64,000 nt of DNA from Stromatinia cepivora (Eukaryota; Ascomycota; Leotiomycetes; Helotiales; Sclerotiniaceae): positions 372,001 to 436,000 of the forward strand of contig RCTD01000002.1 in assembly GCA_014898415.1 (NCBI GenBank), written 5' to 3'. Made by a program: the position numbers and the translations under genes. The notes beneath the pieces are model-generated. The model did not search any database and was not told the origin of the DNA. It was given only the letters and a program-made list of their open reading frames with translations. Shown piece by piece: positions 13,642 through 26,173 of the stretch (within the stretch, counting starts at the first letter, position 1; each line of letters opens with the position of its first letter).

Positions 13642-14334
13642 ATATATTATTTTAAAACCAAATTTAATTAAATTATACTTTTAGAGATCGATATCTTGAT
13701 TCGTTATCTATATTAGACTTATTAACTTTTTTTATTCAACTTATTGATCCTTTAAAGGAATACTGGAATCTTTTTTCGTATTTGATTCTTTCAAAATTTT
13801 CTTTTTAATTATTATTTACCTAATACGATTAAGATTCGCTTACTTAGTTTTCTTAAACTCCGAAATCTTAAGTATAATAATGATCAATAAAAACTTGATT
13901 AAAACAAAAATGAAAATATGAAAAAGAGATTTATATATTTTTAAAAATTCATTCATTTTACTTCGTTATTGTAATCAATATATTATAGTCTAGCAATTAT
14001 AGGTATTTTCAATTGTTATATTACAGAATCAATTATTCATTTATATTCTTCTAACGAAAAATTTTCTTTTTATTATTCGAAATCTTGATTTCGAATAATA
14101 TTGTAGGTAGCAAATCGAAAATCAAGAGAAATTTGTGATTTATATATAATCAAATTCTTCTCTATTCCAAGAATATTAGAATTATTTCAGATTTATATAT
14201 TACACTATTCCTTTGTTAATATTTGTTTATAATCGCTTCATATATTTATTCACGAATTATATAAATTATCACTTTCTATACTTTTCTATTTGTTTTAGAT
14301 TGCTTTTCGATTTGAGGGATATATTATAAAAAAC
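13642..14334. other. AT-rich spacer with a 14-bp perfect palindrome
   Basis: No gene or element domain is recognised. Together with 6964-8149 it forms the pre-insertion locus of Copia-1 A. Its only clear structure is the palindrome at 14071-14100. Stops are dense in all frames. Confidence 0.5.
14071..14100. repeat. 14-bp perfect inverted repeat with 2-nt loop
   Basis: TATTATTCGAAATC, then TT, then GATTTCGAATAATA: both arms are exactly complementary and have not been broken by transitions, unlike most of the surrounding sequence. It could form a hairpin in DNA or RNA. Its role is unknown. Confidence 0.85.
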
Positions 14335-14640
14335 CCTGTGATCCCCTGTATCCTACAAAGGATCAAAGCGTATACTTTCTAATCAAAATGAAGAATCTCC
14401 TACTCTTATCAATCTATCAATTGATAAAGTAATCCTGATATATTAATAAACAAAGATCTAATCTAATTAAAGTATATATCGATTAGATAACCATTCATTT
14501 GTTCTATATATACAGCTCTTGATTCATATAATCAAAGGTAAGTCATTCAATTCTTTTATTCTATCAATCACATATACCATCTATTCCACGATCCCTGAAA
14601 GTGCTCTGTAATCATACTATCCCGTGATATAAGATTATAT
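14335..14640 (-). repeat. inverted copy of the 2471-2765 Copia-2 repeat
   Basis: Reverse complement of 2471-2765 with mostly transitional differences. It abuts plus-strand Copia-2 sequence at about 14641, which corresponds to 4285 of copy 1. The junction joins opposite orientations, so copy 2 is rearranged here. The element order of copy 1 (protease, integrase, linker) is not kept. Confidence 0.65.
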
Positions 14641-15089
14641 CGAAATGGATGGGATGATTATTCAAAATAAGGATAATTATAAAGATTTCATTTATTTATT
14701 TATTTTTTGGATCGAAAAGCCTTTCATTCATTTACTAAATATATTTGAGATCTATTATCTATAAACGAACTAATTTTGAAAGTAGATATAGATCTAAGAA
14801 ATGATAATGGGAATAAAGAAATCGATTTAGGATTATTCAATCTATTTAATCCTTTAGATAATGAGGATAAGGTATATAATAAAAATATATAAATATTGAT
14901 TAATTCTTTTATTAAAGAAATTGAAGAAACTGATTCTTTCATTAAAGAGTAATTATATTTTGTGGATAAAGATATTAATATTGTTCAAAAAAATATTTGT
15001 AACAATAATATAACTTCTGATTTTATCGAATATATTGATATAGGGAATATAGAGTATAAACCTATTGATTATATTATTAATGTTTTTTG
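14641..15089 (+). pseudogene. Copia-2 copy 2, integrase-reverse transcriptase linker (5' part)
   Basis: Aligns to 4285-4755 of Copia-2 copy 1: the shared text GATTATATCGAAATGGATGGGAT begins it, followed by the same charged linker (Asp/Asn-rich, ending near SDFIEYIDI). It stops at the 5' LTR of Copia-1 C. The continuation of the same copy starts at 20540. The frame is partly open (14962-15089) but carries RIP stops. Confidence 0.8.
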
Positions 15090-15255
15090 TGTTGGAAATG
15101 AGGCCATCATAGGATTAGAATTGAGGTCACGTGATCACAATGGTGCACAAACCATATTTGGGGATAACCTCAATTCTATTTCTATTAGAATTATAGATCC
15201 TTAGTTCAATCTATATAATCAACAATACTACTATTTCCTATACCAAAAATTAATA
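15090..15255 (+). repeat. Copia-1 C 5' LTR
   Basis: Starts TGTTGGAAATGAGGCCATCA, one of the best preserved LTR starts in the window, including a CACGTG hexamer near 15129. It is followed immediately by GATTATAAG, the RIP-altered initiator tRNA-Met primer site (15256-15264). Confidence 0.93.
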
Positions 15256-15689
15256 GATTATAAGATCCAATTATATAATAATAATTAAAAAGCAAAACAA
15301 ATCGAGAAAAGATTAATATAGTTAATAGAAATGAAACAGAATGAAAATCAGAGTTTTTATATAATATCATTAAAACAGAATTGAAATATAATAATATAGT
15401 TTATAATTTATAATATTATAGATCAAAGTAAAGAACAATTTATATAATACCGATATAAAATTATAACAAAAACGAAGAATAAGTTTATATAATTACAAGA
15501 AAATATATTACAATATGATTTTATGAATTTTTTTATTGTTTTATTTTTATATTTCTTTATTATTTTGAATCTATTTATTATATATTTTTTAAAACTGTTT
15601 CAAAAACTTGAAGATTATCTTTGATATTTATCAAATAATAAGAAACCTTTATAATATCGGAATCAAATAATCCTTCGAAATTCGATCAA

Positions 15690-18600
15690 AATAATTATAA
15701 GTGATGGTTTAGATAAATGAAGATATAATTGAAAGGAAAAGGATAGTTTTATATAATTGATTAAATATTAAACGAATATGTATAGATTGTAGGGTCCAAT
15801 ATAGTATCTATCTACAAGATCAATGGTTATATATATTATAATATCAAATTGAAATCGGAATACTTAAAAAATAAAATGAATATATTATTATATATTTGTA
15901 TAATATTTAATAATGATAATGAAGTCTTTATCGATAAATATTTAATAATATATACATTTTGGAGATACTTTAAATCGAAATATATCAAAATCAATGTAAT
16001 TATAATTAATATATATATAACGATGATTTAGAACTTCAAATTTCAATCCGATATTCATTTTGATATAATTATTATCGAAATTTAGAACAAATTGAAAAAA
16101 TATAAAAGGAAATTAAGGATTATAAACGAAAGTTATTGATTAGTATATCAAGATATTATTTTGTTTTTGATTTTAATATATAATCTTTTAATCAATTATC
16201 AAAAAGTAATGGATATATTAAATATCCAAATTAATTTTAATATCGATGATAAAATCAAGTATTTGTAAATTGAAGAATTTTGTTTTAAGAATAAATCAAA
16301 ACAAATATAAATTATAAAAGGATTTAGGTATACTTTTTGATATCAAAAATCAGATTTCGAGATTCCAAATAATGTTTATAATTTATATTAAAAAGAAGAT
16401 TATTATATATAAGATTGTTTATATTTAATATAAATCAATAAACTCTTTTGTAATTATTTTCGTTATCAAAAAAGAAAGAGATTATTGAATCTAACGAAGG
16501 TTTATTTCAATAAAAAAGATCAAATATATTCTATTAATAATATCTTTGAATCAAATTCTGATATTAAGGATATAATAAAGAAAGATTGTAATTTGATAAA
16601 GGAAATTATTAATAAAACTTTTTTTAACAAATAATATATTGATATAGATGCTTCTTTATATATATCTAATTAATCTTTATTATATAAATTAATAAATTTT
16701 ATTATTAAATAAAAAATAAAGATTAATAGAAAAATAATATATTATTATTATTAGGGTTTAATGGATATAATATACAAAAATAATTCTAAAATGCTCTTTT
16801 CAAATATATTATATATATTAGAGTTAAAAATAAATTTGTTATTAAAAAAAGGATCTATGAAATAAGGCTATAAAGAGAATTCAATTTTTATTATATATAT
16901 TTCAAAAAGAATAATAAAAAAGTTATTTGTATTAAAATGCAAAATAGAATATATATAATTTTATATATAATTAAAGAATATAAGGATAGAACTTTTTTTT
17001 TAAATATATATCAAAATAATCAGGAAAAAGATTTTTCTTTAGAAATAATCGATAATATCAAAAGTATTGATAATGAATTAATATTCAAAGAGAAAAAAAG
17101 ATATTTGTTATAATATCAAAGATGTAATTATTTAGATTTAGATAAGATCAAGAATTTATATAAGGTATTCAATATAATTAAATTAATAAAGATCTTAATT
17201 GAATTAGATATCTATAAAGTGTATATATTCATCAAAATGATCAATTATATTCCAAAACAATTGAATCTGTATAAATCAAAGAAACTCGAATTTATATATT
17301 TCGATATTACAAAACTATTCCCAAAATCGATTTGAAGGAATCGTTATTTTATATTGATTATTGATAATTATACAAAAGTAAATTAGATTATATCATTTAA
17401 ACAAAAAGATAATATAATTCAAATATTAAAAACTTAAAAAAAGGAAATGGAATTGATCATTGAAGAAAAGATTATTATAGTTAGGATTGATAATATATTG
17501 GAATTTCTATAAGTTATTTGTGAATAATTATTAGATATATGATCTGAAATTATAATAATTGCTTTTTTATATCAAAATGAGTTTGTAAAACGAAATATAA
17601 GGATTATAGAATTAGATATCAAAGTAATATTAAAAGAAACTGGATTATTATTAAAGTTTTGAGATAAAATTATAAAATATGATATTTATATTAAGAATTG
17701 TATTAATATTAATTTTAATATAAATGAAATAGATTGATTCCTTATAAAAGCTTTTATAGATATAATATTAGATATAAAAATATAAAAAGTCTGAAAGAGT
17801 AAATGTTATGTTTATATCAATTTTGAGATTATTTCGAAAGGATAAAGATATAACAAATTGCAGGATATTTCGAGAATTGATATATTTTTAGGATATTCAA
17901 AAGTTATAAACAAATATATCAAAATGTATTCTCTAGAGTTAGACTATATATTTTGATTAAATAAAGTAATTATAAATAAATTTTATCAAAAAAGAGATTT
18001 GAATCTTAAATTAAAAAATTGTGAATCAGGTTTATAAGGAATAAAGAATATAAAACTAGATCGAAGATTTCGTAATAGACCAATAGTAAACAAAGTATTT
18101 TCTCCATCTTCGGCATTTTCTTTATTCTCAATAGTAAATGCAATATCTATATTATCTTCATTCTAAACATTCTTTCTAACAGATATTATATTAAGTTCAG
18201 TAATTATACTAAGTATTTTAATTGTTGAATTAAAATCAGATAAATTAGATATATTAATACTAATATATAATAAAGATGAAGATAATAATATTCAAAAAAT
18301 AAATCAAGAATCTTTTTTTAAAAATATTTCAGATATCGAATCTATCATTCTAAGAATTTTAATTCAAAAATCAATTTCTATAAATCTTGAATTTGTATTG
18401 AAAACAAAATTTAAAATTATCTTAAATTTTGTTGATAAATTTATTTCAATAGAATCAAAAAACGAAATAAATCTATAATCATTTGAAATTGAATAAAAAG
18501 ATATAATGGATTTTGAAAACAAATCTTTAAGGTATTTAATATGAAAATAGAAAAAAGATATAAAACAAAATTATAAGGGTATTGATTATAATATCTATAT

Positions 18601-20366
18601 AGACCAAAATTCAAGAAAATATAAAATATATTATAATTATAATTCTAATTATTTATAAAATAAACCTTTATATTAAAAATAAGATTGTTTTAGATTTTAT
18701 AATTTTGTTGATAAATATAAATAATATAGAAGGTATAATATATTCGATTAAAAAAATTCTAGGAATCAAAATATCAAGAATTTATAAGGAAGTAATATCG
18801 AATTAAGAATATTCTGAAAAATGAAAGAAAGTTATTTAAAAGGAAATTATATTTTTGGTTCAAAATGATATTTGAGAAGAATATATATTCCTTAAAAAAA
18901 GTAATCTAATTTGAATGAAATAAATATTTATAATTAAAATAAAGGATAATAAGATAGAACGATTTAAGGTAAGATTAATAATTCAAAGGTTCAATTAGAT
19001 ATTAAGAAAAGATTATAATGAAATATTTGTATCAATAATAAGGTTAAATATATTTAGATTATTTTTAATTATTATTGTAAAGGAAAATTTGGAATATTTA
19101 TATTTTGATATCAAAAATGCTTTTATTGAATTATATTTAAAGGAAGAGATTTATTTAAAGTCGAAAAGGGATATATATTATAAGTTCTATAAAATCTATA
19201 TAATTTGAAGCAAATTAAAAGGGATTGAAGTTTATTATTGAAGAAAAAGCTTTTAGATATAGACTTTATATAAAGTTTGATAAATCTATATCTATATATA
19301 TTCAAAAACTATAATATAATATTATTGATATATATCGATGATATTGTCATTATATTATATATATTAATACAAATTATTTAATTTGATGAAAAGCTATTAA
19401 TCTATTTTAATATCAAGAATCTAAGGGAGATTAGTAAGATCTTAAGTATTAGGATTATTTATAATAGAAAAGTATATATATTAATTATAAATTAAAAAGG
19501 ATATCTTGATATTATATTAATCAAATGTAATATTATATATAAACAATATCAAATTAAGAAATTGTTAATAATGGATTATATCTATTTCTGATTAATAATC
19601 AATACTAATGAATTAATAAATATAAATGAATATCAATAACGAATAGGAAATATAATCTATTCAATAATATATATTTAATCAGATATAATATTTTCAATTA
19701 AAAGATTTTTATAATTTATAGTAAAATCAATAAAACATTATATTATAGTTTTAAAGAAATTGATATAATATTTATAATTAATAATCAAATAGAAATTATA
19801 GTTGGGGTTAAAGAGAGTACAATTTGATATTTGTAAAGAATATAATATATTTAATAATATAATAAAGATACATATAAATATAGATTAGATTAATGATAAA
19901 TATAATCAGAAAAATGGTTTAAAGGGAATTGTAATATTCTATAGAGGTTTTATATTATGGGTTAACAAGAAACAAATATTTATGGTTATCTTTAATATAA
20001 AATCAAAATATATTATAATAATAATATTTATTAAATAAAAAAGATAAATTATATAAATATTTATAGATCTATTTAGATTAAGTTATATTAAAAAGAACAG
20101 AGATATAGTTCAAATGTTTAATAATAATCAGAATACTTTAGCTTTAACCAAGAATCCATATTTATATAAATGATTCAAATATATAAATATCAATTATTAT
20201 TTTATTAAGGATTTAATAGAAAAAAAGAAAATCGTTATTAATTATATCAATATATATGATATAATTGTTGATAGAATGATGAAGTTTTATACAAGGATTG
20301 TTTTCAAAAAATTTAAGAAAATATTAGGATTAATAATCTAAAAGAATCGAATAGGATATTCTTAAT
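15690..20366 (+). pseudogene. Copia-1 C gag-pol pseudogene
   Basis: RIP-broken Ty1/Copia polyprotein. Gag is visible at 15849-16031 (KSEYLKNKMNILLYICII). The integrase core has FDI with its first catalytic Asp at 17303-17305, then a TDN-like second Asp block and an EQNIRT-like Glu block. A Ser-rich linker follows near 18.2-18.5 kb. Reverse transcriptase has DIKNAF and an intact YIDD box at 19331-19342. RNase H ends just before the 3' LTR. Copia normally has one frame without a gag-pol shift, and none is needed here. Multiple TAA, TAG and TGA stops abolish expression. Confidence 0.9.
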
Positions 20367-20373
20367 AAGGAAG

Positions 20374-20539
20374 TATTGGAAATGAAATTATTATAGAATT
20401 AGAATTAAGGTTATATGATCATAATGGTATATAGATTATATTTGGGAATAACTTCAATTCTACTTCTACTAGAATAATAGATCCTTAGTTAAACCTATAT
20501 AATCAACAATACTACTACTTCCTGCACCAAAAGTTAACA
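20374..20539 (+). repeat. Copia-1 C 3' LTR
   Basis: 166 bp, starts TATTGGAAATG (TGTT changed to TATT by a G-to-A transition) and ends CACCAAAAGTTAACA. A short purine-rich tract with the pol stop precedes it. Confidence 0.92.
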
Positions 20540-22079
20540 GTAATTGTATATACAACAATATCATGAAGGGAGCGATCCCAATATTGGATCCTATATAGGA
20601 ATTATTATATCTCAAAGGATAGATTTAATAGAATTACTTTGTTTAAACAACTTTTATTTTATATTCTGATTTGATCAATAAAAAATGAATAATATAAAAA
20701 AATATTCTCAATTTGTAATAATTCATAATATAATTATTACTGAAATTGAAGTAAAACTATTATTGTTTTTTATTTAATCTATAATCAATAAATTACAGAT
20801 AATACTATTTCTTCGAATTCATATATTTACAATTCCAAAATTACTTCGTTTTTATTATTAATTAGAAGATTATCAAATAAAATATTAATTCAAATAAGAT
20901 TACGATTTTGAGATTAATAACTTTAAAACTAAAAAAATCTGATGTAAAATCGATTCTGGATTGGAATCTATAAAACCGATTCCTTTTTAATAAATATTTA
21001 TATATAAATATAATAATCAAGATCTAATTATTCGTTACTATTTATATCTAGTAATACAAGGAAATCTCTAAATTAAGAATACTATTAAAATTATTTACAC
21101 CGTTATATTAACAAACCAATCATTTCGAATTATAATAACAATTATTATTAAATACAATTTCGAAATAAAATAATATAATATAATCAATAATTTCGTTAAT
21201 ACTTTATATAATTCTTTTAGTATTTCAATTATATACTATTTATTTAATAAATATAAAATTCTAAACAAAAATATTATAATCAATCGAATTTTATATAATC
21301 TATAAAATTCCTTAATTATATAATTTAAAGATTTCATTCAGATATTTGAGAAATTAGGATTAATATAATACAAAAAGAAATCATGTTTGTATATTAATCC
21401 AAAATATATTGTTATGATTCTTTTTTTTATAAATAATATTCAGATTATTTATTATAAGAAAAACGAATTAATTATTACAAAGATCATTAAAGGAATCAAA
21501 GCTGTATATGAATTATAAGATCTGGGAAACATTAAATGGTTTTTAAATATATATATATTTTATAATTGATTTTTAAAAAAGCTATAATTAGTTTATAATA
21601 TATATATTAAGAAAATTATTAAGAAATTTAAAATAACAAATAGAACAACAAGTATATCACTTTCAATAATAGTATTTCGGAAAAATCAAGATCAAGTTTC
21701 TATATATATTATAAAAATATATTAAAAGAAAATGGACTTAATATTATATATTATAATCATTATAAAAGCAGATGTATTATTCGTTGCTTTATAATTGAAT
21801 TATTTTTTAATCAACTCATTAAATAATTATATAAAAACTATTGATTATGATTTACAATATCTATAGAATACAAAATATCTTATAATCTAATATAATGATA
21901 ATCAAATACCACAACTTTTCATTTTCTCAAATATTTCTTTTATAAATGATTCAGATATTTGTTAATCATTTCAAAAATACATTATATCCCTTTTTAATAA
22001 TTTAATTATATGAAAAGTATTCAAATAAGATACTATAATCATTTCGATTATCGAAGCAAAGTTTTTCGGAATCGAATAT
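20540..22079 (+). pseudogene. Copia-2 copy 2, reverse transcriptase and RNase H part (3' part)
   Basis: Aligns to 5091-6640 of Copia-2 copy 1 (shared GAAGGGAGCGATCCCAATATTGGATCC and onward), so it is the continuation of 14641-15089. It carries the end of the linker, the reverse transcriptase palm (the FFVDD region near 21421-21445 is mutated) and the start of RNase H. It ends where the Gypsy A LTR begins at 22080; the remaining RNase H must lie beyond the window if Gypsy A ends there. It is densely stopped. Confidence 0.82.
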
Positions 22080-22371
22080 TGTGAAAGAGGTAGGTCGAGA
22101 TACATGCGTCCCGATAGCACACTGCAAGGGGAAATGGGAATTGGAATTGATCAGATTATATTGTAAAGGTTTCAAATAGTAAAATTAGTAGATTTAGATA
22201 ATAATTTGGATTATATATAAATAAAATACAAAAAGACTAATAAAAAAACAATTGATTTTTTTTAAAGAGAAAAAAATAAAGTCTTTTTTTATATCTAATT
22301 ACAAAGAGTTATATAATTATATAATTACAAATTAGTTATATATTAAATTTTAATATTCTAATTTTTTTATA
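22080..22371 (-). repeat. Gypsy A 3' LTR
   Basis: 292 bp, starts TGTGAAAGAGGTAGGTCGAG and ends in a RIP-altered CTCATA. The next bases (TCCTTCCTTTTCTTGG, 22372-22387) are the minus-strand polypurine tract, which fixes the orientation. Confidence 0.92.
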
Positions 22372-25300
22372 TCCTTCCTTTTCTTGGAATATATATTCTA
22401 CTTAGTTTTAGGATAATTATAAAAGATAAAAACCAAAAAAATCAAAAAACAATTAAATTAGAAAAAGCTAATTAGAATATCAACAAACTAGAATAATAAA
22501 TAATTTTTTAAATTGTTTTAAAAAAACAATATACTCTAGATTCTCATTAATCCAAATCTGTTTTTATCGTTTTTCTATCAAATTCAATAGAAATTTCAAG
22601 TTCCTGAAAAGTATCTTTATTATCCTTTCCATCTTCGGTTTTTTTTAAATATTTAATTAAACATTTTGTAATAAATTTTGTATTTGTAATTAAACTTTTT
22701 GATGATTCCTAAATACGATTTGAATAATAAATAAGGACTTTTAACATTACAAGCTTTTGCTCAATATTGAAGAGATAATTCTTTCTTTTATTATTAGATT
22801 TCGCAAAAAGCTTTTTTATTGAAAAACGATTTATCTATTCTTCATCTAATTCATAATCCGTATTAGGGATTGAAATAATACTTTATATTCCAGAAAATCC
22901 AATAGAGAATGAATTGAATGATATTGCAGATTAATTTTGAATTGGTTTTCGCTTTGTAATTTCTTTTCCTTTTTCAATAAGTTTTTTTGATATAAATTGA
23001 GATTTCTCAATAAAAAATTCTTCATCAATTAGATTCACAATCTTCTAATTACTAATGTTTTTTTTATCAAGGAATTCATTATCTTCGAGATCCTTATCAC
23101 AAAAAGTTTTTTGCCTTTATAAAAGTATATCATAATCTACAAATAATGATCGATTTCCTTATTGCTTTTCCTTATTTTGGAAAATTTCAAATTGAATGGT
23201 TAAATCTATTATTACAAGATTACATCATTATTTATACCAAAACTTGAATTCATTATTATTAATTTCGAATAATCTATTTGTTATTCTCTTAACAATATTA
23301 AAATTTCAAGATAAATATTCTAAAAGGGTTATAAAAAGATAATCTTATAAAACAAAATTAATATTAAAAGAAAAGGGTTAAAGGATATAAAGACCTTTTC
23401 CATTAAGTTTGTTTAATTCAAAAAGGATAATTTGATTTTGGAAAGATCTTCGGAGGTTTTCGTAAAAACTATTATCCTTTATATTCTTTTTATTTGAAAT
23501 TATAACAAGGTAGAAGATCGATATCAAAATCGATTTATAGGATTTAGAAGAATTGGTATATCTCAAAATAGCATTTGATTGTATTACAATTACTCGGGAT
23601 TTAAGTTTAATCAAAATCCTTTAATGAAATTAATTCTTTTATTTGGTTTTTTGGAAAGTTTTTCTTTTAATTATTTAATTAAGATTATATTATAATTAAT
23701 AAATAAAAAAGTATTTCTTTAAAAATTCCTGAATTAAATTATTATTATTATTTAATTTATAAAAAATAAGGATTTAATATTCTTTATAAAAGCTTTTAAT
23801 CAATTCCCTTAATTTAGAAAGATTGATTATGATAATTATTCTTTTTGAAGCTTCTTTTTGTTTGTTTTTAGAAATTAAATAAAAAAGATTAAAAAAGGAA
23901 TAATAAAGATTAAACTTTTTATTATAATTAGGAAAATATAATATAAACAAAAATATTAATACAAAACAGAACTTTTTATCCTTTCGAATATAAATAATAG
24001 TATATTATAAAATAGGATCACATTTTAAAAGAAATTGAATAATCGAAAAATAGCAATTCAAAAATAAACCTTCTTTAAAAACTCTATAGAAATATTATTT
24101 ATAAATAATGAAAATATCTTTACAAATATTTCGTAAATCGAATTTATCTTTTTGTTTAAAAATATATTGAAACAAAGAGATATATAAAGTAAATTGATTC
24201 TTAAAGGATTCTTTATTTAATGATTTTAATAGAAAAAGATTATCTTTGAAAATTTTATTAGAATTAAGAGAATAGAAATTTTTTATTGAATCGAATCAAT
24301 TGAAACTAAAAGTTTGTTTTAATTATTCCAAAACTAAAGATTGATATAAACGAAATCAAGGATAGAATACTTTTATTAATTTTATTTTGTCAATACATTT
24401 TCAATTCCTAACAATAGTAATCAATCTGTTTTGTAATTCCTTAACCAAAATATACTTCGATTTTAGATTGAAAAGCTTTATTAGGATATACAAATAATAT
24501 ATATATAAATATCTATAATAATTTGTTTTTTTAATGATATAACAATTTTCTATTTTATTTGATTAACAATATATTTATTATTCATTAAAGAATATTATCC
24601 CTTTTTAAATTGATAGTTTAAATTATAAAAGCAATTTTTCAATTCCTATAAAGAATTTAAGATCGTTTTAAAATTATTGGAAATTAAATCATTATTATCT
24701 GAAACAAGTTCAATATTGTAATCAGCTATATAACGATAAGGTATAAATCTATTTAGAATAAATGAATAAAAAGAGGCTTTTTTTGAGAAATCAAAATAAT
24801 AACTTTTCTTTTCTTATTTGTCGATATTCATAATTGCAAATTCCGAAATTGATATAATCATTTGGGAATGGAGAAGTCAATGTATACAAAGAATATCTAA
24901 TATAATAATTATTTCTAATTGTTCTTTAATATTAAATTCTTCTTTATTATTATCATTATTGAAGGGTATCGGGGTAATTTCTATAATAATCATTTTACAA
25001 ATAAATTTATCCTTTTATTGAACTTCAAAAGAGTTTTTGTTTTTATAATATTCTTTCAGAAATCCGAAATTATCAAGAATAAATCTATAAATTCTAAAGA
25101 TAAAATTCTATATAAAATTATAAAAAAGAGATATTCAATTTTTTTGGTTCTTTATATTAACTTTTATAATGAATCTATATATAATACAGAAATCTATAGA
25201 ATTATACTTTTTGATTTCTTTATTTCTTTTTTATAAAAAATGTTTAGTTATATACTTGTTCAGAAATTTTATAAGGATTTAAAGATTGAAATGAAAAATA

Positions 25301-25728
25301 TAATAAATTATATTTATTCTTATTAAAATATTATTTAAATTTATATTTTCCGATCAAAAACAAACGAAAACTTTTCTTTGAATGATTGTTCAAATTCTTT
25401 CAAGATTTTTAAAACCTTTTTTGATTTTATTATAGCATTATTCGATAAATTGAATTGCATTATTGTTTTTAGCAAAATAATCGATTTTGAAGAAACCAAT
25501 TGTTTTATAAAGTTTCTGATCTTCGATTTAATCTTTTACTTTATTTATAAAGTCTTTAACAAAATTAATAATATTTATAGAGTAATTGAGTTATTATTCA
25601 AAAGTATTATATTTTTTTTTAACTTTAAAAGTTTCAATGAATATAAATATTTCGATTTCATTATTAAAGGAATGATTTTTGTATCAAATAAGAAAAGGGA
25701 TATTATTATCAATAGAATGAAAGGTTAT
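22372..25728 (-). pseudogene. Gypsy A third ORF downstream of integrase, function unknown
   Basis: Homologue of the third ORF of Gypsy B (41306-44663). Two segments keep the same reading frame and recognisable similarity in both copies: 22846-23028 (NLNLYQKNLLKKEKKL) and 23378-23614 (FYLVIISNKKNIKD). The proposed start ATG of copy B is ATA here (25728-25726), a G-to-A change. More heavily mutated than copy B. No enzyme motif, zinc finger or signal peptide is recognised. The position between integrase and 3' LTR is where env-like or accessory genes occur in some Gypsy elements elsewhere; nothing in the sequence proves that role. Confidence 0.6.
24656..24672. repeat. palindrome motif in Gypsy A third ORF (one mismatch)
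   Basis: TTTAAGATCGTTTTAAA, the degraded counterpart of the exact site at 43591-43607 in Gypsy B. Confidence 0.65.
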
Positions 25729-26173
25729 AATTTAATTAGATTCTTTTTTAGATATTATATTAAAATTTAAATGAAAATTTGTATAAATAATAAAATAAGT
25801 ATAAACAAAAAATTGATAATTTCAAATTAAATTATTAAAAAGAGCAGATTTAAAAAGAAAATATTGAATTGTTTAAATATTATTCAAGAATTATTTATAA
25901 ATTGTTTAAAAGCGAAATCGATAATATAATAAGTTTTTTCAAAGAGAATTCAAATACTCTTTCTTTTTTAAGGATTATAAGACTTTTTTTATCGAACTTC
26001 TTAATTGATAATCAGAAGTTTGTAATAACAATTTCTCTTCGATTTTGTTGTATTTATTTTCTTTCTTTTAATTCTATATTGTTTTGTAATTAAATAAAAA
26101 ATAATCCTTAATTATTTATTATCTTTTATTTGAAAAATTATAGATATTTAAAAATTTGGTTTTTTTGATCTAT

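Larger units (their letters stand above)
15090..20539 (+). mobile_element. Copia-1 C, complete plus-strand LTR retrotransposon (5,450 bp)
   Basis: 5' LTR 15090-15255 and 3' LTR 20374-20539, both 166 bp, with the internal region in the order gag, integrase, reverse transcriptase, RNase H on the plus strand. It sits inside Copia-2 copy 2. The flanks are TTTTG on the left and GTAAT on the right, so the expected 5-bp target duplication is missing. About 335 bp of host Copia-2 (4756-5090 in copy 1) is absent at the junction. Confidence 0.93.
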
